Both the position numbers and the translations under genes were made by a program. A DNA stretch of 30,137 bases from assembly GCA_964633115.1 (NCBI GenBank), contig CAZWEO010000063.1, positions 1 through 30,137 on the forward strand, in the 5' to 3' direction. This DNA is from B30-G6 sp964633115. Its GTDB lineage: Bacteria; Desulfobacterota; Desulfobacteria; Desulfobacterales; B30-G6. Position 1 is the stretch's first letter. The number at the start of each line of letters is the position of its first letter. Of this stretch, positions 17,401 to 24,860 are shown piece after piece. A model generated the notes under the pieces. The model made no database searches, was not told the origin of the DNA, and saw only the letters and a program-made list of their open reading frames with translations.

Positions 17401-17578
17401 CCTGTTTATCTATACCTTGGCTTTTGACTTCCTCGTTCAACGCCTCCAACACACCAGCGGCACCATATGCGCGGCAACCGGTCATGCACACGTGAACTTC
17501 GAAATCATGCTCGCCCCGGCGGGATAGTATGTTGTTGCGAAGCCATTCCAACTGCCCTATGGATGAAAGCTTGTCCAT
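14456..17578 (-). CDS. NuoF-like diaphorase fused to a GltD/NfnB-like FAD oxidoreductase
   Basis: 1040 residues from the ATG at 17578 (GGGAG close upstream); an in-frame ATG at 17620 lies inside the previous gene. Domains in order: a thioredoxin-like [2Fe-2S] domain with C31-x3-C and a later CHGFC; a NuoF core with the FMN/NADH motif LRGRGGAGFPTGLKW near residue 190 and CNADEGDPGAF; the [4Fe-4S] motif ESCGKCAPCR near 477 with the partner Cys in LCGLGQAC; then HRCAGAVC and a GltD-type cysteine domain (CQHACPAGIDVP); an FAD motif VAIVGAGPAG near 655; and an NAD(P) motif GGGNVAVD near 790. It ends with CLRCD. Two flavins and two nucleotide sites in one chain would fit a confurcating or bifurcating diaphorase, which is inference. 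Co-expression with MetVF suggests it supplies or accepts their electrons. Confidence 0.85.
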   Translation of the reverse strand: MDKLSSIGQLEWLRNNILSRRGEHDFEVHVCMTGCRAYGAAGVLEALNEEVKSQGIDKQVEVRSTGCHGFCAKAPVIAIEPLGVQYQEVAPDDAVEIVAKTLKQNQLIERLAYRSPQSLQPIFYRDQIPFYAKQERRVLANCGRIDPTNIEHYIAAGGYHALVKAMSKMKPEHVIDEVFTAKLRGRGGAGFPTGLKWRFARQAEGDPKYIVCNADEGDPGAFMDRAILEGDPHAVVEGMLIGAYAMGSEYGFIYVREEYPIAIDHLNLAIEQANELGLLGENILGLGFNFDLSLRLGAGAFVCGEETALMASIEGQRGMPRARPPFPAQAGIDGKPTNINNVETWANVPLIIKNGATWYSEVGTEDSKGTKIFSLAGKVNNTGLVEVPLGVTVKDVIYDIGGGIPQGRAFKAVQMGGPAGGCVPAQFLNLTIDYESVQRVGAIMGSGGMVVMDENNCMVEIARFFLNFTQSESCGKCAPCRLGTTQLLEILTRITHGQGRLEDIDTIRELGETLSEASLCGLGQACSKPALSTLKYFLREYEDHIREHRCAGAVCDSMVISACQHACPAGIDVPNYVAAVADGDYEKSVTIIRERNPFPAVCGRICIHPCEYKCRRGELDQSVAIRAIKRLAADWYFKNIGPQREPFAVTRKEKVAIVGAGPAGLTCGYFLAKMGYQTTVFESQSIAGGMLGIAVPEFRLPQEVIEQEIQYIKNCGVEIRYNSPIDAKHTFNDLLDEGYSAVFIAAGAQASKRIGIPGEEEGLQGLYYGLEYLNQVRTGKEVALSGKTVIIGGGNVAVDVARTALRAGARDAHLFCLEPRDEMPAWEKDVGEAIEEGVVINSEASPSKITHKDGQVTGIEFTHCVCVFDDEGCFNPTCDMDDTRFVDADNIIISIGQAADMSFLDDDSRLERELWGSLLVDTNTLATNVPGVFAGGDFTTGPTFVIRAIASGRRAALAINKYFSGDDTPVYIPDEKSTRHTETGLALDEESTEDKPRVQAAFEDPKHRIKDFREVEKGFTIEEGCREAVRCLRCDLEEKE

Positions 17579-17591
17579 TTTTCTCCCATGT

Positions 17592-18065
17592 TTACTTCTT
17601 ATGATATTCTCCCAACACACTCGTTACCTTGCTCGGCGAGATTTTGCCGAAATAATCTCGGTTGATCATCATCGTGGGGGCCAGGAAACAGGCCCCTAAA
17701 CAGGCGACGGTTTCCAAGGTAAACTGGTAGTCCGGACTGGTCTCGCCCTCTTGGAGATTGAGCTCTTTTTGCATCAACCGTAGAATACTGCGGCTGCCCT
17801 TAACATGGCAGGCCGTCCCCCGGCAGACCTTGCAGACATATTTGCCCTTGGGTTTCAAAGAAAATCCGGCATAGAAAGTAATGACACCCTGGACTTGTGA
17901 GGGGAACAGGTTCAAGGCCGCTGCGATGGGCTCAATGGTTTGGGGGGGAACGTAACCATAAGTCTCCTGCACTTCCTGGAGCAGTGGAATCAGTGCCCAT
18001 CTGCCTGTTTGGTGCTTTTCAATGATCGGGCCGAGTTGGCCGAGATCAATCTTTGGTGTTTGCAT
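17592..18065 (-). CDS. NuoE-like [2Fe-2S] subunit
   Basis: 157 residues of the NuoE / hydrogenase HydC / HndA family. The [2Fe-2S] ligands are Cx4C (CRGTAC) and Cx3C (CLGAC), both intact. The N-terminal helical part contains the family's LIPLLQEVQETYGY-like segment. NuoE proteins carry electrons alongside NuoF at the NADH site. The gene is followed at 13 bases by the NuoF fusion and preceded at 12 bases by the FdhA-like gene, the arrangement seen in NAD-dependent formate dehydrogenases and bifurcating hydrogenases. An AAAGGA site precedes the start. Confidence 0.9.
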   Translation of the reverse strand: MQTPKIDLGQLGPIIEKHQTGRWALIPLLQEVQETYGYVPPQTIEPIAAALNLFPSQVQGVITFYAGFSLKPKGKYVCKVCRGTACHVKGSRSILRLMQKELNLQEGETSPDYQFTLETVACLGACFLAPTMMINRDYFGKISPSKVTSVLGEYHKK

Positions 18066-18077
18066 ATGGTATCCTTT

Positions 18078-20723
18078 TTATGCTTTTTCTACTTGGACCG
18101 CACAGCTCTTCCATCCGGTCCCACCAGCAAGTTCGAAAAGCTCCATGGCATCATTGCCATTGGTACCGGTGGGGACGAAAATGTGACCCTGTTTCAAATC
18201 AGATGTGATGCGCAGCTGTCGCCTTATCTCCCCCCACGGAGATCGAACGACAGCAGTATTCCCTTCGTTAAGATCAAGGACAGCCGCATCTGCAGGCGAG
18301 ATCTCCAATTGGCCGGCGGACACAAAATCTTGAATTCGCCCGGATGCCCGCGTTCGTGTGCCGCTTCCCAACTGGTATCGGCGGGTACCCACGATGGCCG
18401 TGTAGGGGTAATTTTTCTCAGGTGGGGTTAACTCCTCTGAAAAAACCGGGCCAAAAGAGATTCGTTGGTCTGCACCCTGGATGTTGAAAGCAGTCTTTTG
18501 GGCAGTTGGCTTGATCCAGGCCTCGGTATGGCCGTTAAGGGCGGCGTACATGGGAATAAATTGCCGAATTTCATTCCTTAAATTACCTATCGCATCATAG
18601 GGCTCGGTGCTGCCGAATCTTGCATAGAGCTGGTCGAGTATTTTCCAATCGGCCATGGCTTTTCCGGGCGGGGAAACAACCGGGTAAAAGGATTGAATCC
18701 TGCCCTCAAGATTGGTAAAGGCCCCCTCTTTTTCTACCATGGCTGCCCCAGCCAAGACAACATGGGCCATGGCCGTTGTTTCACTTTTAAGAATATCCTG
18801 AACCACCATAAAATCCAGCTTTTTCAGGACCTGTTTGACCTTTTCCCGTTGTGGCAGGGCGGACAAAGGGTTCTCACCCATGATATAGAGCGCTTTCAGG
18901 GTTCCATCTTCAGCGGCCCCAATCATTTCCGACATATTAAAGCCGACATCAGGGGCGAGCTTTGTTTGCCAGTTCTGCTCCCAAATTTCTCTGAAACCAC
19001 CATTATCAACGGGTTGACGACCGGGTAGCAGATCAGGAGCGGCGCCCATATCCATGGCGCCCTGCTGGTTGTTTTCTTTGGAGACCATGAAGATACTCCC
19101 TCGACCGCTGCCGAGGCTACCGCTCATCAGGGAAAGATTAAGAATGGCAGTCAATGTTTTATGCGCACACTTGCGTTGAAGAATGCCATGCCCGATGACA
19201 AAGGCGATTTTTTTCCCACTGAGCAGGTCAACTGCCGATTTCAGGGTCGCTGGTTCCAACCCGGTCTGCTGGCTGATGTCATCTAATTTGACCCCGGCCA
19301 ACTCCTGCTTGAAAGCAGAAAATCCATCAGTGCAGCGATCGATGAAGGTCTGATCGGCAGAGCCCTTCTCCATAAGCAAGGCGGATAGGCCATTGAGCAT
19401 TGGCAGATCGCCTTCGGGGTTCACCGGCAGCCATATGCGTGCAAAATTAGCCAGCTCTGTCCGGCGCGGGTCTGCAACGATCATTGGAATCCCTTTGCGG
19501 GCCGCCCTTTTGAGATAGTAAGCCATGACCGGCACCGAATGGCTGGGATCGGCGCCCAACATAAAAATGACATCCGCTTGTTTGAGGTCGGCCAAGCGAG
19601 CCAGGCGATATCCACCTTCTGTCTTCTCATCAAGAATTCGGATTTGATACTGTCCGTAGACATGACCGCCGTTGTCCACATTGTTGGTGCCCATGCAAAC
19701 CCGGGCTAACTTCTGTAAGAGATAATTTTCTTCGATGGTACATTTAGAAGATCCCATGAAACCGATGCTTTGGGGGCCATACCTGCTTTTGATTTCCTTT
19801 AGGCGGGCGGCCACCAGATCCAAAGCCTCATCCCATGAAATCGGAATCAATTCCTGTCGCTCTTCCTTTGCTTTACTCATCAAGGGGCTGATCAGGCGAT
19901 GGGATGAATTTAAATAATCATGAGCAAAGTGCCCCCGGACGCAGAGGGTGGCACCATTGACACTTTCTGAATAGTGGGTCGGGTTGACCTCGACAATGCG
20001 ATTTTCACTGCTTCCAATGGACAGGCGACAGCCTACGCCACAAAAGCCACAAATGGAATCTTTTTCCTTGGCAGGGCTTCCCACGAATTGCATGTTTTTG
20101 GCGGACAAGGCTCCGGTGGGGCAAAGGCTGAGGCAGGTACCACAGAAAGTACAGGTCGAATCTTCAAGACCCCGTTCATGAGCGGTGGCCGGCCGGGAGG
20201 GAAAGCCGCGCATATTGTAGTCAATGGCGCCAATCTCTACCAGTTCGTGATCCGCGCGGATACACTTGCCGCAGAGGATGCACTTGCTAAGGTCCCGGAT
20301 CATGAAGGGGTTGGCCTCTTCAAAGGGTTTATGGTTGGGCATGGGGTAGAGGTCGGTTTCGCCAATCCCCAAATTGGCTGCTGCCTGGCGCAATTGGCAC
20401 CTGTTTCCCTTGGCGCAGACAATACAGGACTCCGGGTGCTCGGCAATCATCAGGCGTACAATATTTCGGCGATGCCTGATAATGCGTGGGGTAGCGGTTT
20501 GAATCTTCATACCGGCGGCAGCCGGGGTCACACAGGCGGCCATGAGACGTCCTGTTTTTTCATCTTGCACTAAACACATTCTGCACGCACCATACGGCTT
20601 TAACTCCGGGTGGTAACATAAATTAGGAATTTTTATCCCGTTTTGCCGAGCAGCATCAAAAATGCTCATGTCGGCGTGACAGTTGATTTTTTTACCATCA
20701 ATCGTCAAAGCGATGGTTTCCAA
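18078..20723 (-). CDS. FdhA/NuoG-like Fe-S molybdopterin-family protein lacking the catalytic Cys/Sec
   Basis: 881 residues from a TTG start. The N-terminus has a [2Fe-2S] domain (C36, C47, C50, C64), then the His-containing motif HPESCIVCAKGNRC, then two further CxxCxxC groups (CILCGKC, CTFCGTC), as in NuoG and long formate dehydrogenases. From about residue 210 it is a molybdopterin oxidoreductase, with an intact [4Fe-4S] motif CGFCGVGC. The stretch that in formate dehydrogenases reads NNVDHC-A-R-x-Sec/Cys-H instead reads NNVDNGGHVYGQY, placing Tyr356 at the metal-ligand position and losing the neighbouring His. The nearby LCVRGHF has Arg where FdhH has the electron-relay Lys. The rest of the fold looks normal. 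It may therefore be a structural or electron-wiring subunit, not a formate dehydrogenase. Confidence 0.85.
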   Translation of the reverse strand: METIALTIDGKKINCHADMSIFDAARQNGIKIPNLCYHPELKPYGACRMCLVQDEKTGRLMAACVTPAAAGMKIQTATPRIIRHRRNIVRLMIAEHPESCIVCAKGNRCQLRQAAANLGIGETDLYPMPNHKPFEEANPFMIRDLSKCILCGKCIRADHELVEIGAIDYNMRGFPSRPATAHERGLEDSTCTFCGTCLSLCPTGALSAKNMQFVGSPAKEKDSICGFCGVGCRLSIGSSENRIVEVNPTHYSESVNGATLCVRGHFAHDYLNSSHRLISPLMSKAKEERQELIPISWDEALDLVAARLKEIKSRYGPQSIGFMGSSKCTIEENYLLQKLARVCMGTNNVDNGGHVYGQYQIRILDEKTEGGYRLARLADLKQADVIFMLGADPSHSVPVMAYYLKRAARKGIPMIVADPRRTELANFARIWLPVNPEGDLPMLNGLSALLMEKGSADQTFIDRCTDGFSAFKQELAGVKLDDISQQTGLEPATLKSAVDLLSGKKIAFVIGHGILQRKCAHKTLTAILNLSLMSGSLGSGRGSIFMVSKENNQQGAMDMGAAPDLLPGRQPVDNGGFREIWEQNWQTKLAPDVGFNMSEMIGAAEDGTLKALYIMGENPLSALPQREKVKQVLKKLDFMVVQDILKSETTAMAHVVLAGAAMVEKEGAFTNLEGRIQSFYPVVSPPGKAMADWKILDQLYARFGSTEPYDAIGNLRNEIRQFIPMYAALNGHTEAWIKPTAQKTAFNIQGADQRISFGPVFSEELTPPEKNYPYTAIVGTRRYQLGSGTRTRASGRIQDFVSAGQLEISPADAAVLDLNEGNTAVVRSPWGEIRRQLRITSDLKQGHIFVPTGTNGNDAMELFELAGGTGWKSCAVQVEKA

Positions 20724-20731
20724 GGGAATGA

Positions 20732-20738
20732 CTCCTTT
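20732..20738 (-). promoter_or_regulatory. Ribosome binding site deciding the TTG start of the FdhA-like gene
   Basis: On the minus strand AAAGGAG lies eight bases before the TTG at 20723. The longer frame from an ATG at 20789 adds 22 residues with no similarity to the family N-terminus and has no such site, so I place the start at 20723. Confidence 0.65.
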
Positions 20739-21455
20739 TATTTGTTGGGTTTTATAGGTAATCAAATTATACCGTTTTCTGAAAAACATTAAGAAATTAG
20801 GCGGTCATGGATTGTCAATACAAAATTGAGTTCACGTAGGATCACTTATGTTAAAGATGCGCTTTTATTATTAGGCATCTTGGTAAAACCAAATATCAAT
20901 GAGCCGATGAATGTGTAAGGCTTTAAACTGGTACTTATTGAGATTTGAACAACTATTTTAATAAAGACAAATGCAGTAATAAAATTTCAGCTGATCGCAA
21001 GCATAGAACTTAGGAGAAGGTCAGCACAGGTCGAGTCGGATGATTTTTAACTTATAATATCTAAAATTGTCACATTGTAACATCCATGTCAAGAATTAAA
21101 AAGGAACATATGCTAGTATTAAACGGTTGTTATCACAACAAATATATTGAGATGAAGCTACTATTTTGCGACTCTCAAAATCATGTGACATACAACAATC
21201 TGACAATCTTCGGAATATTACAGGTATCTCTATTCAACGATACATCCCAACCTTAATGTTTAGATAGAACTTCATTCTACATCTTGATAACCCTTATTCG
21301 CATTGCTCATGTTACCCCAGATTTGCATACCAAGCCTACCTTAGTTTTACTAAAATTAAAGTGAAAATTGTTTCATAGATGGGGAATCTTTCTAAACGCT
21401 AAATCTGCCCTGGCGAAAAAGATTAACAGAACCAACATGTGCACTAAAAAACATC

Positions 21456-21485
21456 TTGACAGAAAATACCACATAGTGGTTATTT
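21456..21485 (+). promoter_or_regulatory. Candidate sigma-70 promoter with an embedded operator-like palindrome
   Basis: TTGACA (21456-21461) is followed at 18 bases by TTATTT (21480-21485), a weak -10. Between them lies ACCAC-ATA-GTGGT (21468-21480), a perfect five-base dyad that overlaps the -10. It stands about 95 bases before the lipoprotein start. A similar dyad with the same CCAC-N3-GTGG core recurs at the arr promoter. The -35 is exact; the -10 is poor, so confidence is modest. Confidence 0.35.
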
Positions 21486-21578
21486 CTGTGTGCCTCACTA
21501 GATTTTGAGTATTTCAGCCAACATCTCGTTTTCACAATGGCCTTTTAGTCAATATTATTTGAAAGATCATAAAATATC

Positions 21579-22541
21579 ATGAATATTAAATGGAAAAGAA
21601 AATTTATATGTGGAATACTTTTTCTTTTATTGGCGTTCCTGTACGGGTGTAGTAAAGACGGTGGCGCTGTCACAGTCGACTTTGAAAAAACAATCTCAAT
21701 CAATCGACCGGAAACTAATGTTTCTAAAAACACGTCATTGAACGTGGCAGTTGCGGCCATGATCTCGCCCAAGGAAACCTTTTCTTTTTATAGAAAACTA
21801 TTGGATTTTATCGGTGAAAAAGTCAACCGTAAGGTAAGTCTAATTCAACGCAAAACATATGGCGAAGTAAATGATCTATTTAAAAATGGACAAATCGACC
21901 TGGCCTTCATATGCTCAGGACCCTACGCTGTTGAGAAGGAAAAATATGGTTTTGAAGCACTGGCAACACCCATTGTTCGTGATAAGCCTTTCTACCAATC
22001 TTACCTAATCGTTAATAAAAACAGCGAATACCAAAATCTAAATGATCTTCGTAATAAGGTTTTTGCGTTTACTGATCCGGATTCAAATACCGGCGCGCTG
22101 GTACCCCAATATTGGCTATTAAAAATGGGCCAAACACCAGAATCCTTTTTTGAAAATTTCACTTATACCTATAGTCACGACAACTCAATTATGGCAGTAG
22201 CACGCGAATTAGTCGATGGTGCCACTGTAGATGGTCATAAGTGGGAATATTTTCAGGCTAGAAATCCGATTTATTCTTCAAGAACTCGGGTAATTTTTAA
22301 ATCTAAACCTTTTGGTAGTCCTCCTTTGGTCACCTCAGTGGCATTACCACCCCATAGCAAAGAACAGATTCGCCAGGCCGTTTTTATGATGCATCTTGAT
22401 CCAGAAGGAAAGAAAATTCTTGAAAAATTGATGATCGATCGATTCGTTTCTCCGGAAGAGGAATGGTATGAACCTATCCTTCTGATGAAAAATTCGTTCA
22501 GGGATAATGAGAGCTTGCGATATGCGACCGAGAACTTTTAA
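21579..22541 (+). CDS. PhnD/AioX-like periplasmic binding lipoprotein, probable oxyanion sensor
   Basis: 320 residues. The N-terminus is a lipoprotein signal peptide: basic KWKRK, a hydrophobic run and the lipobox LYGC with C24 as the lipidated residue. The mature part is a phosphate/phosphonate-type binding protein (PhnD family), with KTYGEVNDLFKNGQIDLAF, CSGPYAV and FTDPDSNTGALVPQYW as recognisable stretches. No ABC permease or ATPase follows; instead it overlaps by 35 bases a membrane-bound sigma-54 activator. This fits a sensor rather than a transporter. By analogy, AioX and ArxX are PhnD-like proteins that sense arsenite for kinases controlling arsenite oxidases. C112 lies in the ligand-facing loop (FICSGPY) and could contact trivalent arsenic; that is inference. 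Confidence 0.82.
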   Translation: MNIKWKRKFICGILFLLLAFLYGCSKDGGAVTVDFEKTISINRPETNVSKNTSLNVAVAAMISPKETFSFYRKLLDFIGEKVNRKVSLIQRKTYGEVNDLFKNGQIDLAFICSGPYAVEKEKYGFEALATPIVRDKPFYQSYLIVNKNSEYQNLNDLRNKVFAFTDPDSNTGALVPQYWLLKMGQTPESFFENFTYTYSHDNSIMAVARELVDGATVDGHKWEYFQARNPIYSSRTRVIFKSKPFGSPPLVTSVALPPHSKEQIRQAVFMMHLDPEGKKILEKLMIDRFVSPEEEWYEPILLMKNSFRDNESLRYATENF

Positions 22542-24729
22542 AAGTAAACTCCTACTTGCTGTGTTTGCACTGGTTACTATCTCTAGCATACTTATTTCGC
22601 TGCTTGTGGCCCAAAGGTACAGCACGAGCCTTCAACAAAAGGCAACCGCAGATGCCGAAATCATTGCTAATATGGTTGAACTGGAAGCCACGGACAAAAT
22701 CCTCATCAATGATCACATTACGCTTCAAAAAACCCTGGATCACCACGTCAGCAGCAATTCCGCGATTGCCTACCTGTTTATCATCAGCAATGACAAAATA
22801 CTGGCACATACGTTTCCCAAAGGTGTTCCTGTTGATCTCATTTCTGCGAACACCATCACCCAAGCGGGCTTGAAATCCATACAAAAAGTCATTTCGACTA
22901 ATAAAGTGCATTACCTGGATATCGCTTGGCCCATATTCGGCGGTAAAGCTGGTATTCTACGGGTAGGTCTTTCTGAAAAGTCGTTTGAGCAACAGGTTAA
23001 TCAGTTGTGGTTGGAAATTATTCTGTTGACGTCCGTGATTCTATTCGTCGCCCTTTTCGCCAGCCTCTTTTTTATTAAGAAACTAACCCAGCCGTTAACG
23101 GTATTGGCAGCAACTGTGGAAAAATTCGATGAAGGTCAACTGGATCAAAAAGTGGACCTGCCGATGTATGGCGAGTTCGGAATGTTAGCTCAATCTTTTA
23201 ACAATATGCTTGACCGCGTTAAGGATTTTACGTTGCGCCTAAAAGATAAAAACTTGCAGCTTGATCGTGCGTACACCCAGACCCGCACTTCTTTCCTGAT
23301 ATCCCAGGAAATCAATTCGCTGACTGATCTGGGCGCGGTCAGTGAGTACCTGATTAAGAGGCTTCGACACGTCATCGCGTGCAACACCCTATACGTATCG
23401 GTATTTACCAACGAAAATAAGAAGTTAAATGTTTTTTCAGATCAGGGCTTGTCCGTCCTGCAAGAAGAAACTGTCCCTATAGCTTACGGTTTTCTTGCCG
23501 GTATAAAACAAATGTCGTTTGTTCCTAAAAATATGATTGATGATAATTTTTACCTGCCTGCTTTTCAAGCCTGCGAGCAGGCTGTAATATTTCCCTTAAG
23601 GCACGAGGATCAGGCCCTAGGGGCCGTGATGATTGCATGTCCTGGCGATTGCACGTGTGTGACCAAAGATCTGGATGTTGTCGAAATGATTTTAAAGCAA
23701 TCCTCCGGAGCCTTAAAACGGGCCATCACCCATGAGGAAGAAATTGATGAATTGAGAACCCGTATCGAACAGTCATCTGGCTTCGATGGGCTTATTGGTA
23801 AAGATGCTAAAATGCAGGTAATATACAAATTGATTGAGGATGTTGCTCCAACAGATGCGACGGTTCTAATCCAGGGTGAAAGTGGTACCGGAAAAGAATT
23901 GGTAGCACGCGCCATTCACAATAATAGCCAGCGTAAAAATAAACCATTCGTTGTCATTAATTGTTCAGCTTATCCGGATACCCTTCTTGAAAGCGAACTT
24001 TTTGGCCATGAAAAAGGGGCTTTTACAGGCGCTATTCGTCAAAAAGCCGGACGATTCGAATTAGCCGACGGGGGAACTGTATTTTTGGATGAAATTGGAG
24101 AAATACCTTCTACAGCACAAATAAAATTATTACGCATTTTACAAACCCAAAAATTTGAAAGATTGGGCGGTGAAAAAACGCTTAAGGTAAATACAAGGAT
24201 TCTTGCCGCTACCAACAGGGATCTGCAGAAAGAGGTCGAGGTCGGAGATTTCCGCGAAGATCTGTTCTACCGTTTAAATGTAATACCGATCCAGATTCCA
24301 CCGCTAAGGGAGAGACGCAACGACATTCCCAGACTTTCACGACATTTTTTACAAATATTTAAAAAAGAACAAAATAAAGATTTGCAACGCTTTAGCTCCG
24401 AGGCCATGCGACGGTTACTTGATTACCCATGGCCTGGTAATGTAAGAGAGTTGGAAAACAGCATCGAACACGCTACTGTTATAGCTAAAAACAAATATGT
24501 CGAATTAACCGATTTGCCAGCAGCGATCAAACAAATTTCACCTGATGTTGCGCATAGATTTAATAGTACAAGGCATTCTATAGTGGAAAATGAAAAAAGT
24601 CTATTAAGAGAAGTACTGAATGAATGCGACTGGAATAAAAAAGAGACCGCTTTAAAACTCGGAATTAGCCGCAGCACACTCTATGAGAAACTCAAAAAGT
24701 ACAACATAGCAAAACCTACGCTTCATTGA
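22507..24729 (+). CDS. Membrane-bound sigma-54-dependent transcriptional activator (Cache-like sensor-HAMP-GAF-AAA+-HTH)
   Basis: 740 residues; an alternative start at 22522 would shorten it by five. TM1 spans about 15-35, an extracytoplasmic Cache-like domain about 36-167, TM2 about 168-194, and a HAMP linker about 195-250. A GAF-like domain follows (about 265-405) with a cysteine group C378, C382, C384 plus C356 and C292. The AAA+ domain has Walker A GESGTGKE (457-464), the sigma-54 contact loop GAFTGA (504-509) and Walker B VFLDEIGEI. The C-terminus is a Fis-type HTH (NKKETALKLGISRSTLYEKL). There is no histidine kinase or receiver domain, so sensing and transcription activation are in a single membrane protein. 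It overlaps the lipoprotein gene and precedes a -24/-12 promoter and the arr genes, which it very probably activates. The tandem of binding lipoprotein and sensor suggests direct periplasmic contact. Confidence 0.88.
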   Translation: MRACDMRPRTFKSKLLLAVFALVTISSILISLLVAQRYSTSLQQKATADAEIIANMVELEATDKILINDHITLQKTLDHHVSSNSAIAYLFIISNDKILAHTFPKGVPVDLISANTITQAGLKSIQKVISTNKVHYLDIAWPIFGGKAGILRVGLSEKSFEQQVNQLWLEIILLTSVILFVALFASLFFIKKLTQPLTVLAATVEKFDEGQLDQKVDLPMYGEFGMLAQSFNNMLDRVKDFTLRLKDKNLQLDRAYTQTRTSFLISQEINSLTDLGAVSEYLIKRLRHVIACNTLYVSVFTNENKKLNVFSDQGLSVLQEETVPIAYGFLAGIKQMSFVPKNMIDDNFYLPAFQACEQAVIFPLRHEDQALGAVMIACPGDCTCVTKDLDVVEMILKQSSGALKRAITHEEEIDELRTRIEQSSGFDGLIGKDAKMQVIYKLIEDVAPTDATVLIQGESGTGKELVARAIHNNSQRKNKPFVVINCSAYPDTLLESELFGHEKGAFTGAIRQKAGRFELADGGTVFLDEIGEIPSTAQIKLLRILQTQKFERLGGEKTLKVNTRILAATNRDLQKEVEVGDFREDLFYRLNVIPIQIPPLRERRNDIPRLSRHFLQIFKKEQNKDLQRFSSEAMRRLLDYPWPGNVRELENSIEHATVIAKNKYVELTDLPAAIKQISPDVAHRFNSTRHSIVENEKSLLREVLNECDWNKKETALKLGISRSTLYEKLKKYNIAKPTLH

Positions 24730-24860
24730 TTACGCTTTAGCATTATTTTTAAGTTCGGAATTCAATCCTGCCTTTATTTTTAGTCTCCTTTCTCCTTCTT
24801 CACATTTAATGACTAAGTAGGTGTATGCCTGCCTTTCATGCAAAAAAGGAAGTGTTAACT

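Larger units (their letters stand above)
20724..21578. other. AT-rich divergent intergenic region
   Basis: About 850 bases without a credible gene lie between the start of the minus-strand operon and the plus-strand lipoprotein gene. The composition is clearly more AT-rich than the operon to its left. It must hold the promoter of the minus-strand operon, which I cannot place, and that of the lipoprotein gene. It contains a TCAGCTGA palindrome (20987-20994) that recurs at 24915-24922. No tRNA, terminator or long repeat was seen. Its sharp change in composition may mark the left edge of the arsenate island. Confidence 0.45.

Noticed and set aside
19656..19658. Selenocysteine (TGA) codon expected at the FdhA active site
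   Set aside because: The codon reads TAC on the minus strand, so neither selenocysteine nor cysteine is encoded.
21478..21493. Second sigma-54 promoter at the GTGGT dyad before the lipoprotein gene
   Set aside because: The distance from GG to the next GC is twelve bases instead of ten, so the spacing rule fails.
21579..22541. Phosphonate ABC transporter binding protein
   Set aside because: No permease or ATPase genes follow, and the gene overlaps a sigma-54 sensor-activator; a sensory role fits better.
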